From: Capitulum mitella
Taxonomy: Eukaryota > Arthropoda > Thecostraca > Pollicipedomorpha > Pollicipedidae
Assembly: GCA_030062745.1 (NCBI GenBank)
Contig: CP099849.1
Coordinates: 16,429,307-16,493,306 of the forward strand
Direction of reading: 5' to 3'
DNA length: 64,000 nucleotides
The notes under the pieces are model-generated. The model saw only the letters and a list, made by a program, of their open reading frames with translations, was not told where the DNA came from and did no database searches. Positions 12,501 to 24,500 of this stretch are shown here, in pieces (within the stretch, counting starts at the first letter, position 1; every line of letters begins with the position of its first letter). Both the position numbers and the translations under genes were made by a program.

Positions 12501-15500
12501 TGCGGTCTGCCACACACCAATCCTGCCCAAGGCCCAATATTGTGTCCTGCCGAGGCTCGATCGCCTGGCAAGGCCACGAACTCCTGCAACATGCCTGCAA
12601 TTGTCCCAGCCCTCAAAGCCCCGTCAATTTTAACACCACGCCAAAGCCAGCCTAAAAGGACCCACGAAGTTATAAAACTGCATCTACTGACAGAATCAAA
12701 TACGAAACACAAACAGATAATGCCCGACCCGGCTCACCGTCAAGGCTCGTCGCCAGCCAACATTGCCGGCATAACCAAGTAAAGGTATCTTGGGCATAAC
12801 CGGCTAACCAGCTGACGGCCAACCTACTCCGGCCTCCCATTGGTCGAAGGCCGTGACGTCACAGGCGACGCTCGAATACGTTATTTTGATAGGGACGGTT
12901 ACGGACTGCGTGTGATGATGGCCTCTGGCCATTGTCGTCGTTGAGTGCAATATATTTGTGGTCTTTAACTGATTTATGTAAGAATACAGTGTCTCCTGGC
13001 ATACTGAAGGTGGTTTCTTAACTAGATGCATACGGTGTCTAAAAACCAGGAGTATTTAAGAACCGTTCTTCAAGATATTAATCAAGGCTGTATAAACCAG
13101 GTGGAACGTTCCTGTCCGAAAATGCGTGACAACGGCAGTTTGACTGCAGCGACCGTCGTGTCGCGATTGAGGCTTTGGCGGCCAGTCGGCCGTCGTGCAA
13201 CACACAGGTAGATGGTGCCAAATATCGTAAACTATCAGTCCGATGCAGAAGGTTGAGATCTCAAGCTGATACATGCTATTTCTTCTGTACATTAGATCGG
13301 TTACGAGGTAACTGCGTAGCGAATAGCCCATACGCGGCAGTTAGCGGTGGCTGCCTGTCGACTGGTCGGCGGCCGTGCAACTGACCTTGAAGTGCCGTAA
13401 TACTGCAACCCATGAGACCAGTTCATACAGACACGGTTTAAAACTGATTTATGATGTATTCTCCGCCTATTTAAACGATTACCACGTAGTTAATACCCAA
13501 TGGCCGATGTATGAGCAGGTAGCAGGTAGCCGACTGCCGAGTCAGCAAGCGTGGTCAACGTCCTTGGCGACCCAATTAGTAATCATTGATGTTATTTCCA
13601 GCCTTTCCGGCCACCTTTTAAGTATTCTGAAGAGGCGAATATGCTCAGAATTCCCCATTATTTCCTATATACAACACGATATCTGTGAGCAGTTTTTCCT
13701 ACAAAGACTATAAAGGCAGACTCCAACACGCCAGGCGCCGTTTCGTCATTGCAAAGTGTACAGCGGTGCGTGAACAGCTGATCGGCTTCATCCTCAATCC
13801 CGTCGTCACAGTGGTTCTTGTAACGAAGACCCTCCATTTGTCACACTTTTCGCTCCATGTTAAAGGAGCTGAGTGCACCCCGCGGACCTGGCCCCAGGCC
13901 ACGGGTCAGGAGGTATACTTACATGTGCAAAAAATGCGAGGTGTGCCAGATAGTATACTTAAAGACCGAATGTTTACCTGACCTAAGGTCGTTGATCTTG
14001 ACATTTCCGAAAAATTAGAGATAGCGGAATTGTTGCACATGTCGTGCTTTGAATGAATACTTAAAGACCGAATGTTTACCTGACCTAAGGTCGTTGATCT
14101 TGACATTTCCGAAAAATTAGAGATAGCGGAATTGTTGCACATGTCGTGCTTTGAATGTCGCTTTGAATGCCGCAAATTTCACTTTAATCCATACAAATGA
14201 CAAAACCTTACGACACTACTTTTTGGAGCATGTTCGTACTTGACTTATCCCGGGTCAGTGACTTAAGGTGACCTGAAGTTGAAAAGCTGATGTAATATGT
14301 AAAAAAGATGTATAAAAAGAGTCTCCAAGTTTCATATCTCTGCGCTTTTCATTTCTAGTCTTCCCCATCAAACCGGATGCGGATGATCACCCACCCTCCG
14401 GACCGGCGAAGGCTAACCTTTAATTGCTTGGCCTAAACGGTCAAGGGTCAAAGGTCATGACATCTCATAATCAGCCGACCCCTTGCCATCCAGTTTCCAG
14501 ATATACCAGTTCTCCACTTTTCCACGAAAGTAAGTCATCCACATTTTTAGGTCCTATAGCTAACAGCGTTGCGTTAGCCCATGCTATTTTGCGTCCCTGT
14601 CAGTCGTCTGGGTACTCCGACATGGAGCGTGCCCAGTATATTCCGCGGTGTGGGAGCACCGCGGGACACCGCCCGATGACAGCCCGTAACCTCCGCAACC
14701 TTTGAGTTTCGACCTTTCCGGTCAAGCAAGGTAGGGTTAAGCTGATGTGTAGCAGACAAGCAGGGCATTGTGCACACCAAATTGTAGCACGATCGGATAA
14801 ACAAAAGGCTCGAAATCAATCAACACTCTTCAGATAGCCCCAGAGCATATTTCTCAGTTGCCATTTGTCACCACACAAATTCATATATCTGAAAATGTTG
14901 GAATTTCCTCGGAAATGTTTTTTGGTCAGACCTATTGCAAATAATAAGGCACCTATTGTGTTACAATTCTGCGAAGGCCATGGGGAAGGGCAGGACATAG
15001 TTAACCCGAAAATGCTTAATTTGACTTCGTCTCAAATTCTTCAGGTCAATGGTCATCGCTAGGCTAACGAAAAATGCTGACCTATTTATGAAAAGCGAAA
15101 CATTTGTGCACCAGACTGCGTTAATTACGTCCTTCTATGACGATCTGGCACCGAGTTATGGTCATTTAAATCATGCAACGTCTGTAAAAATCGCTGACCT
15201 TTCATGACCTGTAACTTTGACTTCATACGTTACCCATGGCTTAGAACTGGTGGCTGCCCATTGTTCCATAGCTTCTATGAGCCTATCAGATTTCATCAGA
15301 ATTGGAAATGGGCGGGGCAACTCTTGTGTGTTTTGACCGATGAGTTAAAAAATCAGCCCACAGAGAATGCCATTTCTGCTCAACCGTTGATTCGATATTC
15401 AGTCACATCACTGGCATAGTGCGTTTAACGAATGAACAGTTATTGCACATCCAAAGTGTCTAGTTTGCAAGGATCGAGTTTGGATGCGAAGCATTCTTGC

Positions 15501-18500
15501 CGCAGGCCGCCGACGCAGTCACAATATTCCAGATTCCTGCAGATGGAGCCGGCGCTGATCGACGCCAAGCATTTCTCTCCGCAGAGCAGGCCGCGCTTCT
15601 TCTGGGGAAACATACCAGGTGAAGACCGCAATTGCTCGAAACAGCTGCCTCCAGCGCTGTTGACAGGGACTCCACTACTTTCAATACGCGTTTTGAGCCA
15701 AGTTGATGAAGTTGCACCCTTTTCTGTTTCTGTTATGCACATTGTCTTTAAAAGTCTACACTTCGGTGTTTCAAAAAGTTTTCAGTTGTGGCGTGACGGC
15801 GTCACGATCGGATGAAGGCCAGGCAACTTGTTACGTGATATCAGTAAATGACTTCGGAGTACAGTTTGATATTGATTACATTTTCTGGTCCTCACAGCCA
15901 TTGTTCAGAAAAAAGTGCTGAAAAACCAGGCGTAGACGCAACATTCAAAGTATTTACTTGTTGCATGTTTGAGCATAACGGCCGTCTTTGAGTCATATTT
16001 CGTAATTATATTTTCATCCTGTTATCTCATGTTCATGTTTCATCAGTTATTTTTTGTTTTTTGATTTATTATATACTGATATTTAATATCCATACGACAT
16101 TTTGTCACAATTGTCCGTTCCATTATTCTGATCCACGTAATGACAAATATCGTTGTCGCGAAACTGAATCATTAGGGTTAAGTAACCCATATCAGTGTTG
16201 GAACTTTGTGCATTCAACACCTTATTTCAATACGCCCGAAAATGCCAAAAGTGTAGAAAATAGAGGTTGATGTATATGAACAGAAGGCGTGTTTTTTAGC
16301 TTTTCGAAGTCTGGAACCCTTGCAAACCACTTCTGTAGTTGAGGTCACCCTTGCTTCAGGATGGGTAAAATGATCACAAGATTACACCATGGATAACATG
16401 GGATGTTTTTTGTGATAAATGAACGGGACAGAGATATCAAACCTTAATACCCTTTTTTAAAAAGAGGCATGATAATCGTGGGCTGTTTCCAAAATGCTGA
16501 TTACTAACATTAAATTGCTTGATGGGATATTTGATTCGCTTTTTTGTAACTTTTGGTGATTGCTATTTTCTGCAATAACTGTGTCACTTATGGTGGACGA
16601 CCATTACAACAGAGGTCCGTTTATTAACGAAAAACATTAAATAATCCCAAATTGTGTGATTTTTACGAATCATTTCTGCAGTAAAAAATTGCCAGATATC
16701 AACAAAATAATCTGATTTAAACTAAATACTCTGAAAACGCGCGTAAGCCCTTCTGCGCGTTCGTTGCACAAGGACCATGGACCTTGGAGATCCGTTAAGT
16801 AGAACCCAGCTTATGTCAGTTGCCATCCATCGATGTCACTGATTTTGTTGCTGATTTCTGTGTTTCTGCGTTTGGGGTTTAGTGTGATGTTAGCAATTTA
16901 TATGTTCCCTTGACGCTTGATATCACCGAAAAGTAAGTCTGTAATTTATGAGTCATGGATTGTTGCAAATGATGCACAGATTGTCATTAAACGGGAAAAC
17001 TTGGTCCAATGTATCAATTAACCAAAATATCCCGAAATGCAGCTTTGTCTTGTATTAAGAAAACAGTCATGCCTTTGAACGTATCACTGGAATGTTGTTA
17101 TGCTACGGTCGGGTATGACACAGTTCCTCCGAGATTTGTGTAGGGAAGATAATTTGGCCGGTAGCGTATTGGAGCCCACATTATTCTCACTAAACGATGT
17201 TTTTCTTCTAGATGGCGACCACAACCAAAACCTACCCAATGCACTCACCACTCTTATTTATTTCACTTTGTGCAGTCAGCACACCTGCATTCCCCGCTCG
17301 CTTGCAGGTCGCCAGTCAGACCGCAAAACTAATGGGAAAGTAGCGTTTATTTTTTTCGTTCCAAGCCTAGCTACCATATTAACCCTATTTTTTCGCAGGC
17401 ATATTGGCCTTTTTCCAGCACAGATGAGAAAAGGGGCTTCAGAACCCCCCTCCGTTTTTTTTTGTTCGCCATTTCTATGAGTTTTGGACAGTTCCACGAA
17501 ACAAGGAGGTTTTTTTCCATTTATTCTTCTTACGCCATGGGGTGTACTTTTTCGATTTTTTTGGAGCACCTGAACGTAAAAGAGAAATGACTGCCAGAAA
17601 CAGAGTTTTTAGATAGAACCTAAGACTTTATATTGGTGTATAGATAAAGAACTGGGCAAGCATAAAAGGAAATCTTGTTGTTGGCCTAAGCTCATTTTAT
17701 AAAGTAGGGTCGTGATGAAAAGACAAAGTTTGGATTCATGTACAATATTTTGGTCCTAATTTTCACAATGACAAAACGGAGTATGTGTAGCTCAGAGCAT
17801 TGTCATCTACTCCCGTTTCAAGTTTCAGATCGATGTCATTTTTCGGACTGGAACCGTTTCATATCATCTTGAAATGAACCAAAGGCCATTTTTTGCGACT
17901 CCGAGGTCATCTGGGATCATTAGAGGTCAAAAATTACAAGTTAATGGGATGGAAATGTGACCATGACACCTTCTCTTTTTCATGTTCCTGGAACGCAGCC
18001 TGGAATGGCGTATGCCAACAACATACAAACATTGTAATACGGTTGTTTGGTCTGTACTAGAAAATGACTGTTCAGGTCTAAAAAAAAACAGTTAATTTTG
18101 AACGTTAATTTGGTTTTCAACAAAAAACACCTCCCATTTTCCAAGCCTTATTAACGTCTATGAACTTCGCAAAAAAGGTTAACATATAGGCAGGAGGGAA
18201 ATATTCCATCGATTTCTTTTGGATTCACGCCAGTTACATGAAACTCGGTTCATAAACATTGGAGTGATAAGGAGAAAAAAACGTTTTCCAGCTTCCTTCC
18301 CCTGTTCCACTAGTTACAAAATTTGACAAATCTTTTGACAAAACGTAGTTTATGTCACGGAGAATTGTTTGCCAATTTTTTCCACCTACCCGAACGGGTA
18401 GCGCTCGAGATCTTGAGGGAGGGGGAGAATAAGCGCCTTTACCCATACGAGAACGTGTTCATGCGTTATCGGTATGTTATTGGTACGTTACGTACCTATA

Positions 18501-21500
18501 ACGTACCTGGTACGTAGGTAGGTACACACGTCATATGTACGAGAATAGGGTCAAAAGACGTCTTTTTGAGATGTTTTGATCAACTGGAAAATCAAAGAGG
18601 TCTTGGAATAAATGTGCCTTAACACGTGTAACACGTAGACAAGTGTCATTTGATACGTGTCTTAGCATTTAACACGTGTGACCAGTCCTTTGATCCACAG
18701 TGTTCGTATGCTGTCTCCAAGTACTCTTGAGAACAGACACGTTCTGGATATCTGAAAATACCCGAACCTGCTCAGTTGACGATGTCGCGATAAATAGCAT
18801 TTAGCGGACGTTAAAGGTTGCTATACATTCTGTTTACTGCATTTCGCATCGAAATATGCACGGCTTAATTTATTCCAACGTTTTATACCGGGATAAACGT
18901 TTGCAATGTGGCGTTTAGGCAAACATTTTTTGTTTGCTAAAATGGGAAAAACAAAAGCGATTATAATAGAGTTTGGCATTGACGAATGAAGAAAGGAACA
19001 TGTCCTACGGCATGGACTGAGATTAGCGAAACTTTCAATATTATTATATATTATATATATTATTTAAATATGTCTAAGCTCGAAGGAAGCACTGCCGTGC
19101 AGCGGATGAGTAATTTACAAAGCATCTGTGAACTAAAGATTAAAAACTTATTGGTGCAACATGCGCGCCATGAATGGCTGAAGATGGCTGTCCTGCAGTC
19201 TGCCGACATCTTCCACTTTTACATGGTTTATATCACCCAAGACGTGTCGGCCGGCTAGGACATGATGGTTTGTGCTAAGCTCACACCAGACCGCCCGACG
19301 AATCCATTGCATACGCTTGTGTAAAAGCAAATGAAGCTTTCTCGCTCCAAGATTTGTTTGCTTGGGAGGTTGTTTTTGCTGCGCATTACGCCGCGTTAAA
19401 ACGTTAGCGAGTGAAGCTGTCACAGTTAGGAAAACTGGGAATAACAAACTGCTTGCTGGTGCGTAGTTTGTCTGTTTGTGTGCCTTCACGTGCCACGTGG
19501 GCTTGCTGAAGCTCGTATCCGGAAGTCGTAGGAATAAACTTTGATAAGATTTAACGTTTCCACAACGGTGGATTAATAAGGTGGTCTGTGGTCTGTTGTG
19601 ATCCATATCTTTATTTGTTTTATTGATTGCATTTTTTTTTTTTGCTAAAAATGAGTAGTATGGTTACCACAACCGTTATTGCTTCATGGCTTTGTTTGGT
19701 TAATCTGCCATTGGCTGGGGGGTCCTTGAACGCCCCCCGACGCATTTCTTAGATATCTCCTAAACGAAAAACCGTAGCATCCTGAAACATTCAGCACCTT
19801 TCTTACATCAGCTGGGCACGTTTTGACAGACCTTTGGAAACGAGGTCATTTTAGGTCACGTCTTAATGACATAAAATCGGCCGTGTTTTGCGATTCGACT
19901 TTCAGCTTTACTTCACCGTCATATTGTCGGTGTTTTTAAATGTATGGTGACTGTGGCGTGCATTGCAGTCAACATGATCTGAGAGTTCAGTATGGAGCCC
20001 CTCTGACCTCATACTAGGTCATCCTGGGTCAGACTTGTTCATTTTCCAGGTTGGTTGACAATTTATTGTAGAAAAGGAACTGAATGGACTAATTTTGGAT
20101 ACGACGAGATAGAACATCAGATTCCCTTGCAACAAACTGCTCACACAACTTACACAGCAGTTTTTTTTCCAACTTTGCAGTATCATTTCATATCAGTTTG
20201 GCCTTTGGTGGTTTTATACAGATTCCAGCTTGGCGAGTAAACTGGTTGGGTCTGTCTGACATCGTGGATGATCAGTCTGGGAATATCGGCCTTTACAGTG
20301 CTGTGCGACATGCCGTGGAAATGTGCAATATGGGACAAAATAACTTGTGGGGTCATCCAGAGATGTCAAATGGAGGTTGCTAGTGTGCTCGTGGTAGTCC
20401 GAGCTCGAAACTACATAGCGTTGCAGTGTTTCATGTGCACGATAATTAAGGCCATTTCAAGGTTTGTTGTGTCCAAGGTCATTTGAAAGTGTCTTTTTTA
20501 GAATCTTTGTGTCAAATAGGCCAAGAAACATGCGTTGTATGACACATTATAACGGAGGTCAAATTTAGTCCTACCTTGACCTTTTATGGCTTTGGGTAAG
20601 GTGGCACGTAGAATATGAGACAAAGCTGACAGGAACATTGTGTCACGCACGCTTCAGCCTTGGTCTGCTCCTTATTGTGATAAGGTGACTCTGGAGAAAA
20701 TGGCCACTTTTTCGTGTTTGACCTGACCAGTGACGTCATCAGTGACCCAAAGTAGACACCGGACTGCAAGGTTCGGCACTTTTGATTGCCATTTGAATTA
20801 GCCGAATCAAAAGGTTGGTTCTCGAGATAGACGGGGCGTGAGGGCTTTAAACGCCCCCTTCCTCCGTAAATGGAGGTTGACGAAGTACCCCAGTCTTTGC
20901 TGGGTTAACCCTATTCCCGGAGGGCTAGACGGTATGGTCGATTCCCGGCAGGGGAGGCGGATTCGGCCCCCCCCCCGAGATCTCAAGAATTACTCGTCCG
21001 ATTTCATCGCAGCAAACGACAATCGATTCGCCATGACGTGAACTACATTTTTATAAAAAGAAATTTTCAAAATTTCGAAATGTGTGGATACAGGAGGAGG
21101 GGCAAAAATGTCAAAATGGGGGTATTTTTGGACTTCTTATAACTCCGTTGTTTATGGACCGATTTCAATGAAACTGGCATGAATCGAGAGGTGATGGATA
21201 GGGCTTTTACCATGGGTCCACAAATCTGAAATTTTGAGAATATTCATGGGCGTTCACAGGGTTTCAAAAATAGGAGGATTAGTTTTCTGACAACTGAATG
21301 AACAAAAGAGGCAAAACACTTTTTCGCCTTCTGCTTGTCGTGTTATGCTAAAGAACTACAAACCGCATCACAATGTTTGTATAATGATAGCATAGGCGGT
21401 GCCAGGGACATGAAAAAGGGGAACTATCATCGCCACACGTTCTTCAGATCAACTTGTGACCTTTGACCTTAAATGACCTCCAGTGACCTTGGGGTCACTT

Positions 21501-24500
21501 GGAATGATCTGGCGTGCATTTAATATTATCTGTAAACGTTTTTAATCATTTGAATTCACTATATTTCAGAAATTTTATTTTACGGCTATTGCGATGTAGG
21601 GTACGCGCACTGACATTTTAGGTCATAGCTCCGTGACCCGACCTGACATCAAGCTGAAACTTGATACACAAGCAAAAGGCACCTTTCTACACCATTTGTA
21701 TTCTGGGTTTGGCATTCGAAAAAATGGCGCCGAAATTATTGCAAAAAAACAAATTTTGACTTTTGACCTTGACCTGACCTTGTAAAGTGACCTCAGATAA
21801 GCGAAATTAGATCTGCACATGGCCCAAATATTTAGCTATTCATCCATATAAAGTTTTAAGTTGTATCTTAAAAACTCTGGTTTTGGCAGACAGTTTTCTT
21901 TTACCCTCAACATGGCCAAAAATGGCATGAGGTGCCTCCCAAAAACGTTGCCTGGCTCCGCCCCTGAACAAAATAGAATTTTGAAATTTTGTCACAGCAC
22001 GCAGAAAGAATAGCTAGGAAAAGTCACTAAGTTTTGTGAAGCTGCGCTAAAAAGCCTGGAATTGGCAAGCAAAAAACCCGAGGGGAGGTGGATTCGGCCC
22101 CCCTGCCGGGAATAGGGTTAATACTGTTCAGCTTAACCAGATGGTTTCGGCATTTAGTTTAACTCCGAGTAACCAGCTGTCCGGAAACATTCGCAAACAA
22201 ACCTTCTGTGCATTCGGTTTTCTTGGAATTATAGATACTGACGATTCAAGGCAACATTGCTAGAGTGTCGCTGGCTCTTGTAATGTCAATTGCTATCCAG
22301 ATCGAAAATGTCTCGAACTGAATTATCAGGTATGTGATTGGTTGCCTGCCTTGCAGGACTGAATTTCATTGTAAATTGCACCACATAGTCGAGGTGGTGG
22401 ATTCACGATCTCAGTTTCATTTAGGCGGTATTGTTGAAACTGTCCGATGGAACGGGTCTAGAAAACGAACGAACAATAAAAGTAGATGCCATTAGAGAAA
22501 ACGATACTCCGTTTACAACAATTTGCTATTTTCTTCCTTAGCGTTCACCATTCGTCTGCGCAGAGAATTTTTGCGTCGGATTTTCCGTCTTACCGACGTT
22601 TTGAAAACGGCCTAGTCATTGGTTCTATTTCCCAGGCCTGTACGCACCGCTGCCAGAACACTTGGTGCACTCCGAGCACAGCATAGCGCCCTACCTGGTC
22701 ATACCAAGTCGCCAGCCAGCCGCCCATCAGGTGAGGTGACCTCCAGCCAGCCTCTGCCCTATTTCCGTCCGGTGTTGCTGCGCGTGCCGGCACAGCATAC
22801 CTGTCAGGCGGCGGCTGGTCGGGGCTGCACTGACCCGACCCTGGCGGGACAGCCGCACAGCGAAGGACACGAATGTGGCCGCCTGGCGCGGTTCAGTTGG
22901 AACCGTACGCCTCTCGTTCGTTCCGGGCTTCCGATCCGTGTATGAACTTATCCGTACATGAACTCATATATATGGTATGGTCATATGTATGGTCCGTATA
23001 TGAACACACGAGTGCTGCTCACCGATACCGAATACTGATCATTGACCTGGTAAGATGAAACCCAGTCAGGTACTGACTAGGTGAGGTGACACATACCGTT
23101 CATGGTATTGCCATTCGGAAACTGAAGGATACTCTCGCTTGCAACACTTTGGTTTATCACATACGCTCACTCGTCTTCCCTCGTGTAACCTACTCTTTAG
23201 CAAACTGGACTCCGCCAAGACAAGTGCAACGCCAGCGCGTAGATCGTGTCACCGTCTGCAGACCTTGTCAGCGTTCTCGAGCGGCTCCTTCCTCGATGTC
23301 GTTCTCAGCAACAGATTATCTGCTTAACTGCGCCTCGTCTTTTTGTTGTTAAATCCCGGGCCATTTTATGTGCTTCAAAATTTGTTTCCCTCGGTCGCGG
23401 CCTCCCGTGTCCCAGGCTGTGAAATTCGCCGTCAGCCGGATGGACCCCTGGCTCTCTCACCTCGACCTCGCCGACTGTGATTGATCTGCAGTCTTCCGCG
23501 TCCATAGTCCCCGCCGAGTGGGATCGCTTTTTATTATTTTTGTGTTCCCTTTCTCGACTGCCACGCTCCCTTGAATGTATTGTATTGTGATGTATTGTGT
23601 TGTATTATGCACCGTGGGGACGTCGGCAGTGATAAAATACATGTGGCTATTAAGTCTCCGAGTCAAAAACTAGGAAGTTTACTCGGTTAAAACTCGCACT
23701 CAGTCATTCATCACGTCATCGGGCGGCAAAAGCAAAGCGAAGGCTGGTTATGTGACAGTGGACCCGAGATGGACAGGACAGTAGCTTTAAATTGAGAAGC
23801 AGAAAGAGAAACCGAGTCGCGATGAAGCAGGATTGGACCAGCGCAGGCGAGGTAAAAAAACGTTCTTTCGCCTTGCCTCTGTACGCGGGCGAGAGAGGCG
23901 GAAATGGTCGTCTCGCCGGGTGTGGCGAGCACAGGCTTCACTATTTCTGATGAAAACCGAAGCCAAGTCCGCGGGCCCGCCACCAAAGAGCACCTGACGG
24001 GCTGGTGTCAGAGTTCTGAGCATCACGATGTCTCCCGCGGAGAGCCAACCGAGACGCTGGAGCAGGTCGGATACGTAGTCAGTTTTTTTGCTTCCAAAAT
24101 TGACTTTTGCCGCAAAGTTCTTTTTGTAGCCGAGACAGACTGTTTTTTTTTTAGCCACTGCCATAAAGCGGCAAGCTGTACCGAATGTGAGGAGCACCAG
24201 GGCTGGGACGACAGTGCGCAGGGCCCGGCGCGGATGGTGATTTCGCCAGTGTACAAAGCCCAACAGCAAGCCCGTACAGCGGTTAGTAATGGCTGAGACA
24301 TGCGGGTGCCAAGAAAGAGAACGGTCGAAAATCAAACCGAGATTTTCCACAGTTGTAACAGGAGACAGCAGTGCGTCTCTGAACCTCACAGTAAAGAGAG
24401 GAATGTTGTGCAGATTTTGTTGAATACCAAAGAGCATCAGCTGAGTTTTGCTCGCGTTCACTTTTAAGGAATTCGCGAAGCCAAAGGCCCAGCGAGTAAA

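Larger units (their letters stand above)
6592..15532 (+). other. Dnmt3: DNMT3 intron 1 of window, 8.9 kb
   Basis: The intron holds a perfect 37-bp palindrome, the TTAA-5 copy a, the TTAA-1 copy a and a perfect 101-bp tandem duplication. Elsewhere (7033-9298, 9800-11217, 12405-13954, 14158-15532) there are scattered AGGTCA/TGACCT half-sites, homopolymer C/G runs and unrecognised open frames. I support no further gene in it. Confidence 0.85.
15619..22635 (+). other. Dnmt3: DNMT3 intron 2 of window, 7.0 kb
   Basis: The intron holds TTAA-1 copies c and b and TTAA-2 copy b. The stretches 15619-17378, 18441-19699 and 22122-22635 contain no gene I can support. The minus-strand open frame at 19148-19606 has no recognisable product. 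Confidence 0.85.

Noticed and set aside
15619-15815. Continuation of the DNMT3 exon 2 frame past the donor
   Set aside because: The peptide after PGEDR does not resemble DNMT3. The CAG|GTGAAG donor is strong and its phase fits the exon at 22636.
23305-23505. Exon-like frames on both strands (minus MDAEDCRSITVGEVE with a GTGAGA donor; plus KFAVSRMDPWLSHLDLAD)
   Set aside because: No partner exon, no recognisable family, and both strands look equally coding, so chance in GC-rich DNA is likelier.
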